Positions 48,301 to 61,211 of a stretch of 64,000 bases of DNA are shown piece by piece (positions within the stretch are counted from its first letter, which is position 1; the number at the start of each line of letters is the position of its first letter). The stretch covers positions 1 to 64,000 of the forward strand of contig JBAMDO010000135.1 of assembly GCA_037074765.1 (NCBI GenBank). Reading direction: 5' to 3'. The translations under genes and the position numbers were made by a program. The notes beneath the pieces were generated by a model. It was not told the DNA's origin. It ran no database searches and saw nothing but the letters and a program-made list of their open reading frames with translations. Origin of the DNA: Mansonella perstans (Eukaryota > Nematoda > Chromadorea > Rhabditida > Onchocercidae).

Positions 48301-48787
48301 ACATAAATTCCCCGTTATGAACATAGAAATTTACCAAATTTGGAAGTTTTTATAAAACTACTGAAAACAATAACTATTGATATTCCTAATTTTATGCCAC
48401 GGGTATTTAGTGAAATGCTTAATTCCTTTAATAGCAGAGAGTAAAGAATGAATAAATGATTACGGAATACGAAGTATGGAAGATGTCCCCGCAAGGACCA
48501 TTGATTTCTAATTGTATTATTCGCCTAATAGATATTTCCACTAATAGAAAAGATATAATGATCCTTTAAGAAACAGCTCAAATACTAATTTCATTCCTTT
48601 AAAAAGGTAAATATAAACTAACACTTTGCTGATACCACCAATAAGGCTGTTGTTGTTGTTGTTGCATTCCTTCATTGGTATTATCATTATTCAAGCGAAT
48701 ATAACTCCATTCATCGCAATCTTCTGCATCATTCTTACCTTGCTGCTGCTGTGTATTTGCTTGCAACTGCCAATAAAATTGCGACAT
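36306..48787 (-). CDS. sec-16: SEC16 homologue, COPII scaffold at ER exit sites
   Basis: SEC16 is a peripheral ER-exit-site protein that organises COPII coat assembly with Sec13, Sec23 and Sec24. The gene has two dozen or more small exons. The central conserved domain begins in 41627-41797 (EPVKFRVPHSFLTFGVGGKT) and is followed by GPLIVGVTPTHSVHLYVQRQ near 41400. The ACE1-type alpha-solenoid follows: YNRFTQLLLGGHIKEALENA (joining 41.0 and 40.7 kb), GLYSDAMILARRM and LNPVMTLFSVANG at 40.5-40.7 kb, LANLNTAEALGTVYQLGCVL at 40.1-40.3 kb, and SSLAYQLHRLDYAEMVSEFG at 39.6-39.7 kb. The C-terminal motif GNEMILPDDKHPSIVWDPKL joins exons 37223-37354 and 36948-37104; LPDDK..SIVWD is a SEC16 signature. 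Further 3' exons include 37440-37492, 37615-37714, 37784-38044, 36549-36671 and 36306-36403 (stop 36306-36308). The N-terminal exons (about 42.5-48.8 kb) are low-complexity and Gln-rich. Start ATG 48787 is a guess, and an out-of-frame ATG lies 16 nt upstream. The most 5' exons could belong to another gene. Confidence 0.82.
44610..45110 (-). repeat. Partial copy of a SEC16 exon end in the neighbouring intron
   Basis: The end of the exon at about 44610-44712 (DVYYGEDFINSL plus donor) has a near copy at about 45065-45100 that encodes NVYYG but then shifts frame by a single-base difference. Between them, 44705-44815 carries a further ~55-bp duplication ('gattcactaaaaaacaatgaagctttagg' and 'cattcactataaaacaatagaactttag'). 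Confidence 0.6.
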
Positions 48788-49747
48788 CCGCAAGGATGTA
48801 CATCAACTAGCCTGAAGCTTAACTTTACAATAATATATTTAACATTCAAAGGACGTGAAAGTATTTTACCGCGAAGGTAACAGTAACGTGAAGGTAATGA
48901 AGGTGCTTTAGTATAACTTTAAGAGTGTTAAAAAATATTTTAATTTTAGAATTTCTTTTTCTAAAAAAAAATTTTTTTTTTCAAGAAAATTTTTTCATCA
49001 TACTTTTAAAAATGAGTTACAAGTACCTAAGTGAACCACATGTACCATATGTCTACAAGTGACAGCCATACTTGTACTGTCATACGGTATACATAACAAA
49101 GCAAACATACAATATCTTCTTTTGGCTCATACATAAGTCTCATTTGGAAAAATTTTATCATACTTTTTAAAAATGAGCTATACGTAACCTAAGTGAGCTA
49201 CACGTACATACGTCTACATGGGAGAGCCATACGCTATGAGTGAGAGCATAAAATTTCAGAACAAAAACATGAAACAACTGACACATCAGTGAGAAACGTC
49301 GATTACCAATAACGAAGGCAATAACGTTACAACTAGCAACCCGCTTCCCCATCATTGCTGGTATTTCGCGGATAGCTGTATCGCCGAGTGATAGCTAAAT
49401 TTAGATGTGAGGTTGAAGATTACGAAGTTTTTGGTTGCTTGGTTTTATTCCGGAGATTTTGCTCTTTATTCCGGGGATTTTGCTGTTTATTCCGGAGATT
49501 TTTCTGTTTATTCCGGATACTGGTTCGTTGTTTGGAGAGCGAGTTAGATGGTTGTATGTTGTGTGTGTGTTCAGCATAGACATTGATTTTATTAGTTGAT
49601 CGCTAACTTTTGTAGAGCTTTTGTTTTTTAGAATTTTCCGGATAATCGTTTCTCGACATTTATGAGCAGTAAGCTTTTGCAGTTTTAGAATTTTCTGCAT
49701 AATCGTTCCTGGACATTTATAATGTTTTTACTGTTTTAGGATCGATA
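48788..49747. other. Intergenic between SEC16 and C1D, repeat-rich
   Basis: This is a divergent intergenic region that should hold both promoters. It has an ~85-bp duplication (about 48990-49076 and 49149-49232, 'catacttttaaaaatgagttac..gtctacaagtgacagccatac'), four copies of a ~21-bp unit around 49447-49518 ('tttattccggagattttgctc'), and a ~60-bp duplication at 49625-49725 ('tagaattttc.g.ataatcgtt.c.ggacattta'). I saw no RNA gene. Confidence 0.65.
49734..49739 (+). promoter_or_regulatory. 3' splice site 8 nt upstream of the C1D ATG
   Basis: TTTTAG after a T-rich stretch lies just before ATG 49748. This is a likely spliced-leader acceptor for the C1D mRNA. Confidence 0.5.
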
Positions 49748-51846
49748 ATGAGCGATTCGATACCACCAGAGGTTGTGGAACAATTAAAAAGGTTTAATGA
49801 AGCTTTAACAATTCTGGAAAATACATATCAGAAGCATTTTTCGAATTCTCTGGAAGAGACTGCACAGGTTTCTTAATTGTTCTTTCAGTCTTTCATTTTT
49901 TGATGTGTATTACTTAGAATCGGTTACTTATCGATCAGGTAATATAGTAATCAATAAGTAAGTAAGATCGACTGTTATTTATCTGTTTGGCCATGCTCTA
50001 ACTTGGCCATACTCGAACTTGATAAGTTGATGCAATGCCCAACTCATCGTATTCGAATTGGTTACTTATCGATCAAGTAATATAGTAATCAATGAATAAG
50101 ATCGGTTGTTATTTACCTGTTGGCCATACTCTAATGGCCGTACTTTAACTTGATAAGTTGATGCGACGTTCAATTTATCAGTTTGCTTCATTTCTTTTAT
50201 TAACTCCCGTCCTTTATTTACTCTTCAATACTTAGACAGTTGATAGACTGCAGTATTTTGACCTTCATGTATGTCTGAGAATTTGCCAATTGTCAATTAA
50301 CCTTATCAAGATTCTTCATCCCACGCTGGTGATATATTGATTACTGTTTTTGGTAGGATAAGAGATGAACAGCCTTGACAGTTATGAAATCTCCTTGAAA
50401 TTAGATTTTTGTGACTGCTTGTCGTCATCTTACGGAAATCATGTTTTCTTCCTTAACCTATATGTAACGGTAAGTCTCCCTGGTTAGCATGTTAAAACTG
50501 TATGTTCCTTACTGGTAGAGCGGTATCTGGTATCCATTGGCTCGCTGGAAACTACGTAGAATACGTAGAATCTTTTTTCAGTGTTTTCTACCTTTCCTTT
50601 ACTTCCTTCCTTCCATCCTCACACTCTTTTCCATACTTTGTTGTATCCTTCCTCATCCCGATAACTTCCCAGTCAAATTTCTTAGCAATTAATTGATTAA
50701 TTACTCAATCAGTTAATTACTCAAGCAGTTAATTGCGTTTAATTACTTTTTTTCAGTTTATTTTCTTGGAACTTTTATTGTTCTGGGTCTTATTACATTA
50801 AATTTTCACAACTGAATAAATTTTAGAGGCCACCATTAGAGAAATTAGAGATTGATCTGATGTCTGTATTTGTGATCAATTCGCTATATTGGATGCTTCT
50901 GTGTACACATGGACAGAAGCCAAAGGATAATGAGCTTCTGCAGAACGAAATTGTTAGTCGATTCTGTCAATTAATTCAATTAATATTAATGCCTTCATCA
51001 TCATTGCTTTAAAGCTTTTTTTTCCTTCCTCCAGTCTCGCTGTTTCCAGCGATACCGTGACGTTCATCAGTTATAAGTGCTGGTTAAATTAATTATTGAT
51101 CCAAGAATGATAGTCAAATGAATTATTTAGAATCGAACGAAAGAATATATGGGACGGTTGCATCAGCTGGAAGAACGAAAAGCAGCACCTTATTTGAATC
51201 AACGAGCAGCGCGAAACTTTGTGCGAAATGCTTTGTGGGAACCGAAGAAGCAACAGCGATCAGGCATATCCGATGTAGGCTTATTTATTCTCTCAAGTAT
51301 ATCACCATGGTGAAGTTGCGTAGATTTGATGCATGTAAGAACATGCATCCCTATATGTCGTGCTAAAATAAGCCAGAATGAAATCTGGCTGAATTCAAAA
51401 TATGATATTATGGATTATTATGGATCTCTTCTGGATTTCTTTTCACATCCCATGGCAGTTTTTTTTTTTTTGAAATAAGGATGACATGGTGATAAGGTGG
51501 GCAGTATTCATTTGCTATGGGATTTATTGAAACCTTAAAAAATTTTGAAATTGGAATTGAATACACGTTTCGAATAGTGTTGTTATTTTTCAGCTTTAAT
51601 AATATTTTAATATCGGCTTTTTCTTAGGAGGAAGATTGGACGAAGAGAGATGAACGTTTTGTAATGGGAAATGGTGGCGATGATTCGATTTCATTGGAAG
51701 AGGCTGAAATTGATGAAGAGCAGATGGAAGAAGAAGATGAAGTCCTTGTAAATTCACGTACGGTGAAAAGTGCTACAAAACGGCTACCTCGAGAAGCAAA
51801 CATTGTGATGACAGGAGGTAGTGTTTCAAAGAAGAAACGGTTGTAA
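49748..51846 (+). CDS. C1D/Rrp47/LRP1 family nuclear exosome cofactor
   Basis: This is a small Sas10/Utp3/C1D-family protein of 202 residues. Known relatives (human C1D, yeast Rrp47) bind structured RNA and partner the nuclear exosome nuclease Rrp6/EXOSC10 in rRNA and snoRNA maturation. The four exons are 49748-49867, 50827-50952, 51131-51274 and 51628-51846, all joined in phase 0. Signature stretches are PPLEKLEIDLMSVFVINSLY, followed by a THGQKPKDN segment, KEYMGRLHQLEERKAAPYLN and RAARNFVRNALWEPKK, matching the conserved order in C1D. The C-terminal exon is acidic (EEAEIDEEQMEEEDE) and ends in a basic KKKRL, a plausible nuclear localisation signal. The intron phases and conserved blocks make the model firm. 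Confidence 0.92.
49916..50172 (+). repeat. ~130-bp tandem duplication in C1D intron 1
   Basis: The copies (about 49916-50041 and 50051-50172) share 'ggttacttatcgatca.gtaatatagtaatcaat', 'ttggccatactc' and 'aacttgataagttgatgc'. It is non-coding. Confidence 0.85.
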
Positions 51847-53716
51847 CTGTTGATCTCTTATGTCGCATTTGCTGTATCAGTGTATATCACGCTTTTTTTT
51901 TAATTATTCGAAACGATGTCTTTTTGTAAAATTTACTAGTGATTATTGAAGTAAGATTCGTATGTGTGATTTTTTAACTTCTTAGTAAATTGGATTTAAA
52001 TTTTCATTATCAGAAGCAGTGCTTGTGCAGGGTAACCTAAATAGGCATATTACTTTAGAAAGGATGAATTTCCTTTTGCTTTTCGAGAATTATTAGCACT
52101 TGTATTGCTTTCATAATTTCTTTTGAAAATAAATGTTTCAAAATATTCTAAACTATTTATGGGAACTTGGCATAGCAAGTTTTTTCAGGCAATCGTAGTA
52201 TTTGCAAGAAAATATTCGTAATTTATGATATTCTATCAGAAGGAAGCGTTCACTGAAAAATTGATTAGGAAATATAATGAGTGAGATTTGCAGCAGGCAC
52301 ATTTGAATTGAAAATAGAATAATTGATTACTTATAGAACAATTAGCAAATTGAAATTTGTCGGTCTTTTTGTTTTTGCAGTAAAACAAACTCCGATATAC
52401 TGCTTGAGAATCACAAAATGAATAACTCAATAACTCATATCTGAATTAATATCCATGAAATGCAACTAACAATAATTAACCATATTCAGTTCAACACTTT
52501 CAACAACAAAAAGCATACATACAAAAACAAAAATGAAATGATCAAAGGAATAATCATTCTAGGATGAAAAGATCAAAGAAATAATCATTCCAGGATGAGA
52601 AGATCAAAGAAATAATTATTCCAGGATGAAAAGATCAAAGGAATAATTATTCCAAGGTGAAAAAAGCATCAAAAAGCAATTTTGTTACTGGTAATAATTA
52701 TTTGTTTAACAGATGGCTAAAACTGGTTTCATGCCATAATACATAATTATTTAGTGGTAAAGCATTTTATTGTACACGAAAAGATCGAATGACAAAAGTG
52801 TTTCCAGATAAAAGTAGGTAAAAGTTTTAATCTAACCTTTGCCCTCTAACCCATTTTCTTTTTTTTTTCTGGATCAATGGAAATAATTACTTTTGTAATT
52901 ACTTTAATTGCGAAAGTAATTACTTTTGTCATTCTTAGATAAAACTACTATTTCAAAAACATATTCGTATATATAACAAATGAATTTTCATTATGCTTTT
53001 TTTAAGGAATGTTGCAAATACGAAATACAATTAGCAAGCAAATGGTGTTGGTAGAAAGGTATTTTTATTAATTAATTAATTGAATTTGTATACAAATTTC
53101 ATTCTCGCATTTCATCAGCAGATCTGGACGATATTTAATTCCTGGTTTCATTTGTTTTTTTTTTAATGCAAATTTTTAATTAATAAATGACAATTCATCT
53201 ATTTATTTCTTTCTTCAGTTTGACAGTTTTAAAGCATTCATTTAATAATTTTTTGAAAAAATTAGAAAGAAGAAAAACAAACACTTTTTTAGACATGCCA
53301 AATAATTCAAAAAGTCATAAAGTTGCATAAACAGAGAATTTTATTAAAATACTTAATAGCGTTTCAAATTTTATTCAGATAATTGAAATGAAATTTCATT
53401 TTATTACTGAAATGAACTACTGAATTTCTTTGTGGTATCTTAAATTTATTTTTGTCGTATTAGTTTGATAATTAAAATAATTTTATATTTAAACAGGAAA
53501 TACCTTTTTGTTACTGTCATTATATCAATTACTTCCATTGAAGATACTTTTTTATTACTGTAATTATATTAATTAGTTTCATTGAAGATACTTTTTTTAC
53601 TGCTGTAATTGCATTAATTACTTTCATTGAGAAACTTAAGCATTTTCAGTTTATAATAAATGAAGCCAGGAAAAAAAAATTGAAAAGAAAATTTTTGAAA
53701 CGATGAAAGGAAGTCA
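51847..53716. other. Intergenic between C1D and the RIM gene 3' ends
   Basis: This is a convergent intergenic region with the 3' UTRs of both genes. Apart from the 31-bp repeat below and a loose repeat at about 53510-53630 ('tactttttattactgtaattatattaatta.tttcattgaaga'), no gene was seen. Confidence 0.6.
52540..52663 (+). repeat. Four-copy 31-bp tandem repeat
   Basis: Units resemble 'gatcaaagaaataatcattccaggatgaaaa' and differ at only a few positions. It lies downstream of C1D. No inverted repeats or coding potential were noticed. Confidence 0.92.
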
Positions 53717-56700
53717 TTATTTTATTTCAATCAAATTTTGTTCATTATCTTTATAAATTGTTGGCTCAGTACCAACTAGGCTTGAACTGTGATACAATTT
53801 GTACCAACCAATCATTTGTTCTGTACCCAAATCTAAATCATCTAAACGGATCTGTGCAACACCCATAAATGATTTTCGTTCCATTCGACCATAATCAGCC
53901 ATCACTGTGATCTAAAAAAATTTTCATGTTACTTTATATTTCAAACTTACCTGATCATAAATATATCCTTTACTGCTATGTTGAATCCATGTTTAGATTT
54001 GATGAATAACTATAAGTAATTCTGTTGACCAATGACTATTGGTCATTTAAAAATATGATAGATGATGTCGAAATGACTAATGCAACCTATGTAAAACTTT
54101 TTGCTAAAATTTCAGTTTGAAATTATCCGATAACCTGAAGCATCTTCTTTCGCGGTGTCTCAGAGAAAACGATATGTTGTTGGAATATCGGTAGAGTGGT
54201 CCTTCGTACTGCTCGTGTTTTTGCCTTGGCTATACATTGCTTCCCTTCCAACAGATATACTTTAACATATGGGGCTGAAATTGGGTTAAATAAATTGACA
54301 AAAAGCCTAAAGCACATCATGTTTACTCTATTTGTAGATCACCTATCAAATAATCATTTACTCTTTTGAATAATTATGGTTGGTCAAGATGTTTCAGTGA
54401 AATTTAAAATTTTTCTTGAAATTATAATAGCATAAAAATTCATTCTTCAAATGCTTTCTGCAGTGATGATCAAGTTCAATAGTCAATTACCTGGATTAAC
54501 TTTCACACCTGGCTTAACCGTAAGATTTTTAGCACGAATAATTTCTACATCAATGCCTGCACTACCTGCCGCTATGCCGATTTCTATTTCACCAAGCACC
54601 GGACTTGCTAAAACTTGTCGGCCAACAACCTGCAAATGTCATTTCAGTCTTATCAATCATTCCATTTTCGATAAGTAAGAAGTATTTTTAAGATCACTTC
54701 TAGTACTGAGTATATAAAATGGGAGAATTGATTTACCTGGCCAGGTCCCAAGCTGTCAACAAAACTACCCAATGGACCATCAGTTAAAATTGGTCCCCAG
54801 CTGAAATGAATGTGTACAAAATTTAAACATGCGTAGTTAAATTGGTAATTTTTATTCTCATATACATTGTTGCTTTACATTGTAGAATGATCGATTTTGA
54901 ACCGTTCAATTTATTAGATAATTGATTTTATCACTTATTTTCATCGTCTTCATTCTTTTTTATCAAATTTCAAGTTTGCTTTAATTAAGCAAATATATGT
55001 TAGAGAGGCAATATAAATGAACGAACTTTTCACTATGTGATGAATCTGTCGATTCTTTCGATGTTTGCTTCAGGAACGGATTTTGAAAATCACCCGGTAC
55101 AGTTAAACCTTCCGGCACACCTACTTCTTCCGATCGTTGAAATCCGGTCCTTTTGCCTTCTCCAAAAAGAACAAAAGTGAGGTGAGAGAAATAATTTAAA
55201 ACGTTCTTGAAGAAAATTTATTAAAATTTTAACTATTAATGAGTCAACATATTGAAAGTAATGATAATTTTTCACAATCCTTCCTTTTCAAAGATGAAAT
55301 GAACTTAATGAAGATAAAACTGATTCGACACAGGATTGTAAAAGTAATTCATAATATTAATTACTGATAGGTCCAATTAATCTACCACTTGATCATACTT
55401 AAAATGTCTTACAGATTATTATTCATTTGTTCAGGTACTTACCAACTATAACATTTCTACCCGGAATAAGTCTTGTCATCAAACTTTTCTTGCGATCTTT
55501 GAGAGCTGTCGTGAGGCTTACTTTAGCCATTACAGAATCACTTATAGTTCCTTCTTCAATATATTCTTCCACATTATCATCTAATTGCTGATTCATACTT
55601 ATCTGCTCACCGTTACTTATACGTTGTGTTGGTTGCCTTCATAAAAAGAAAGAAAGAAAAAAAACACTATTATATTTATATATAAATTGAACATACAAAT
55701 AGATTAGAAAAGTTAAATTTCATATGTAAATGAAATTTAGCTTCAAAAATGTTGCTTAATGATAAAAAATATCACGTAGAATATCAGGAAACATATATCA
55801 CGTATGACGTTGAATAAGTATTATCTTTATATAAATTATATTATAACGTATGACACCTTGTAGGTATACTCTGTGCTGAATGTATACTTAACGTTTCTGA
55901 TCCATCACTTCCATATCCAGGTTGTTGCTCATGCATTGCTTCCATTCTTAATCGTTCATTGGTTGAACGCGGATTTTGAGCATATTCTGTTAATGCTTGT
56001 GCTGCAATTATACTATTGTATAAAAATATTTGTTGTACTAATCAGAATATATTTATCCAGAATGTGAGGAATTTCAGAAATGAAAACCTTGTTGTGGTGT
56101 TGTTACTAGCCCACCATCATCCTCATCTGGAACCCATGGAGCTGGTGGCAAATTTCGATTGTAAGTTCGCATATCTGCTACTACAAATACATTAAAATTT
56201 ATTGATATTCCAAAAAAAAAGTCCTTTTAAAAGAAATTTGAAATTTAGCGCATGATTTGATTGATAGTAAGATAACTAAAATTCAAAATATTGTGAGATT
56301 GAAAATTTCAAGCAAATTGTATATCATTTCAAATAGTGATAGATAGTCGAAATGTGACATAAAATTTTTCCGGACACAGTTTCTTTGCTATTATCATAAG
56401 ATATGCTACATCGGAATGAGATTGAAAAGTTTTACTAGATTAATCATAAATTAGTCCAAACATTTGCTATCCATTTTAGGGAAAGCTATTCATAATTCTT
56501 GGTCAAAATGTACAATGTAGTATCCTGAATGATCAAAAATATTCCGAAATAGTTACATGGACGCATTGCTGTAGCCGATCGTGGTCTTCGTTCACGATTT
56601 GAAGAGCGGACTGGTATATGATTACTGTAACCATGATCGGAAAAATATCCTGATGGATAAGTTACTGTCCATCCTTCGTCAAATCGTGTTCCGCTTCGAT

Positions 56701-59700
56701 CATACGCTCGTGATCGACGTACACCATAATTTGGTTGCATCATATTTTGCTGAAAATTTTAAGTCAGTTACATGTTTCAAAAATTTCATTACTAAATGTT
56801 TACATTAATTAAAACATTTTTCTTCGTTAGAAATCAAAAAAATTATAGCTTATACCTTAAATGATACTAAATTAATTATTATTATTAACTTATTCAAATA
56901 TTAACTGTCAGCTTCTTAGTATCAGGACTAGAAATAATTAAGAAAAAATAATAATAAACAAACTGTGTGAAATAAAATGAAATTAATTTTTTTAGTTTCA
57001 GTTACTTCTTACGTTTAATTTTTAAGACAGTGACATTAATTTGATTAAAAGAAGAAATAATTTAGTTATTTATCTGAAAAAAAAAATAAAATGGAAGTAA
57101 CGAATAAAAAAAAGAAGTGAAATATAATAAATAAAGAATTTGTAAAATGTTAAAAATTACGCTGAAATATTCAGTGATTTATTATTTCATCTTCTGTGAC
57201 AAATCAGGAATTTTTCGGATTTAAATATCGTCAAAAATTCTATTTATCATTTGACATTTTATTTTTTTTTCCAAAAATTTCTCTGACAAGTATCAACGAC
57301 TTCATTTTTTTTCTCCGTTAAATGGTGTATTCTTTGAATTTTATTTAAGTGGATGAATGTATTTTGATTATTAAATTGACGAATAAATTAAAATTGTTTG
57401 GTTTCATTTCAAGCAAAATTTAATTTGAAATTCCTTATGAAAAAAGTAGATTTTGAAAGGGTAAAGGGTAAAATGCATTATCGAATTTTAATTTGTAATT
57501 TATTTATTTATTTATTTTTTTTCACTATTGATATATTTCTATACAGTAATTAAAAATGACTGTTTATCTAATCTATTACTACGATAAGGTATTCCATATT
57601 TTTAAGAGCAAGAAGAAAGTATTGTCGAATTTTAATTTTAATTTTATTTACGATTTTAGTAATTGGTTTTTTTTTTTTTCATTGATATATATCTATACAG
57701 TAATTAATAATGATTGTTTTTCTAATCTATTACTACGATAAAATATTCCATACTTTTTTTTTTTTATAAACTAGCGAATAGTCAGAGATAGTAAATATCA
57801 AATTGATACCTGTCGCGATTCAGGACGGTATGTATCATAAGTAGTCATACAATCGCTTACTAAAAATGATAATCATAAAGCTTATCATAAAGCATATGTT
57901 TCTTTTTTCATAAACTTAAAAAATTTTTTTCCTTTCGAATTTTAAACCGTAGATTTTTTTTTTCAACTAAACCATATAAAAAAGTTCACGTATGTTTACG
58001 TATGAATAAATAACGTAAATAAATAACTTACGCAAATCTCGTTGTTGTAAAATGCTCGGATAATATCCAGTTTCATTTTGTGAATGTGTAAATGTATGAT
58101 AGTTATCGAGACGACGTTGTTGTAATTTCTGCAATTGCTAATAAATGCAGTAATCTGTTAGCACTACTATAATCTTAGACATTATACGATAGTACAGTAA
58201 CTCGCTATTAACACTGTAATCATGATTTCTGATCGATGAATTCTTTAAAAATATATATATTTTTTTTATATATTTTAAAACTTTGCATTATTTATCAAAT
58301 CAAATTTTTGTAAAAAAATTGAACCGCTCGAAGTGGATTATCATCATCCATATCAACCAGTGTATATAGAAATGGTTCATCATCTAATTGCGCAATTGTA
58401 AAATCAATCAGCACTTCACCCATAAATGAATTTGTCTCATACTGATCATAATCCCAAACTGTTACCTTAAAATATATTTGAAATTAATTACAAAATTAAT
58501 TATTTTTTATTTCTTAAAATATTACAAAAATTTCTTAACAAATTGAAATTGCCAGAGCAATATCATTTTTTATTTCATTTCATTTCAATCCCGATATAAT
58601 AAAAAACAAAAATTTTATCAAATTCACTTTCTAATGAAAAAATTAAATTTCAAGTAAAAAATTAAAGATTTAAAAAAAAAGAAACTTCTAGAACACGATC
58701 CATTAACATTGATTTTGTAAGTCCATGATAGTAAAATGGTTCATTCCAAATTGGATTGCACGTTTCAACAAGAACAGCTGATTGTCGACGACTTTTTTCA
58801 CTTCGATCCGGTAACAAAAATAATTTAAGGTATGGATTACGAGCGGTACCATCTGGTCGTGGCGGTAAATCTTTTGCATATCTTATCGTAACTACAAGCT
58901 GTCTTTCTGCAGCACCGTAATATAAGGAAATCTGGAATTATCGCATATTTGATTAAATTTTTACAAATTGTAGTAAAGTGTTAAATAATGCATACGACAA
59001 ATTATTGATTGCTAACATGATACTGTACCATACACACATAGGAATCTAAAGTAGAAAAAAGTTCCCTTCAGGATTCTCAAATTCTTCAGTTTTTTCTCTT
59101 TATTTCTCTAATCCCGCTTTCTCTCAAAAAAAAAAAAAAAAAAAAGAATTCCACAAACAATTGGTCATTTCTTCCAGAAAGCGTAATCGATAATTTACCT
59201 CAATTCGTCCAAAAATTTGTCCTCTACCAAATTGCCTTCCACAAAAATCATCTGATGTCACTACTCTTGATGGACCTAAAAAAATTTTCGCAATGTTTTG
59301 TATTGTTGTTTTACCGTTCAATCAATAATGCATATTAATCCAAAATTACAAATGATGACTGTTACGCTAAATTTGGATTCTATTAGCTTGAAGAGTTTCT
59401 TCTGTTTCTAATCAGCTTGAAGCCAAAAAAGTTTTTTATTATCACGACTGTCATTTAACCTGCTCTAATTTCCAATCCAAAAGTTTTATTAATAGGTGAT
59501 TGATAAAAGGTAACTTCATTAAAAAAAAAAGTCCACCTTGATGTATTAAATTCAATATAACTATTGAATCCAATTTTCTGATAAACATAAATCATTTAAT
59601 TTGCCTAAGGTAGTCTATTTCAATTCATTAGCTATAACTGCAAAACAAGTAAATCATTGATGTTAGTATTAGTATCACTGATATGATAGCTATTTGTTGT

Positions 59701-61138
59701 AATGCGGGAATAATTTACCAGCAGTATCATACAACGGCGAATCGGTCACTTTATGTAACAAGTTGTAATTTGAAGATGCATTAATGAATGAAGGTTGCAC
59801 ATGCGGTAAAGGTGTTGTTCCGGATCGCGTATGCGGAAAACCACTTGGCTCTAATAAATTGCTTTGATAATAATTACCGATTCCGGCTCCTCCTGCATTT
59901 CATGAAAATTTTTCATTTCAAATTGATTTATCTTCTCTTGGATTAATTAATGCCTATTTAGCATTTTAACTTTACCAATGTTACTATGATTTTAACATGA
60001 AGAAATAATTGAGAGAAAAATTTCGGAAAATTTTATTTCAAAATTTTCATTGACATAAAATTATTCTTTAACAATATCATTCTACGTCTTTTTTTTTCGC
60101 TTTATAAAATTAATTTGAAGAAATTGAAATGACCAATGATGACAATAAGATATTGCTGGTACACAGTGAATTGGTATACAGTAGTATACAGCAAACTGAA
60201 TTGTATACAGTAGACTTTGTCAGATATAATCATTGAATGAAAAAGCTATTTCATTTATTACTTGGATAATAAAATAAAGCAGACACTTTTTTAAATTTTA
60301 ATTTTTAAAAAATTTTTTTTCAAAATATTTATTAGTAATATTTTTACACTAATTCAAATTAATTTGTGATTTCCATTTTCTTTTTTTCCTTTCTCACTTT
60401 CAAATAAAATATTTTTAAATTAAATTATCACTATGCATAAATAATGATGAGTGATATACTAACCGCCTGAAAGAAATGCCGGATTCGGTAGCATTCGCTG
60501 CACATTCAAGAAATCATCACAACCCGGTCTACTAAAACAAAAATACATCCAATAAGATAATTTCTGATATTTGCAAGAAAAAAAGAAATAGAAAAAAGAA
60601 AATATATTTTATAATTGGAGAATTCGAAAAAAAAAAAACTAATGACCAATTTGAAATGGATAGAAACTAATACAATTAATTTTTAATACAATTAAGTTAA
60701 TACAAATAGCATACTTTTATTTTACACTTTTTTCTTTTTTCATGTATCCTTCTAATTTAAAATGTTCAATAATGAAATTATCAATGCTGATATACATTTC
60801 CATTCTTATATAATTAATGACTTCCAGTTAGTGACTCTCATTCTCATGCAGTTACCGTTTGCTACTACCAATTCCGCTTTCTCTTCTTTTCCTTTATCAG
60901 TTAATTAATCGATCACTTGAATTGCTATTAAATGATGCTAAATGATTTCATTAAAAAATGAATTAGACATAGCGATTTTTGATCACTTGATCAATCGATC
61001 AACTGATCGGTAGATTTACGAATTGTAGCTTCATCATAAATGTATTACGAAATTCAGTTTAGGATACCATCTATAGATATTTAAATATCTTATAACCAAA
61101 GCTTCAAAATGGGTCAAATAACACATAAACAAATATGT

Positions 61139-61211
<73 letters not shown>

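Noticed and set aside
49388..49579. Plus-strand frame with repeated Leu-Phe-Arg units
   Set aside because: It is the translation of a 21-bp non-coding repeat upstream of C1D; there is no homology and no splice context.
51118..51366. Plus-strand frame overlapping C1D exon 3
   Set aside because: It is a shadow in the wrong frame; the conserved C1D block is read one base over (exon 51131-51274).
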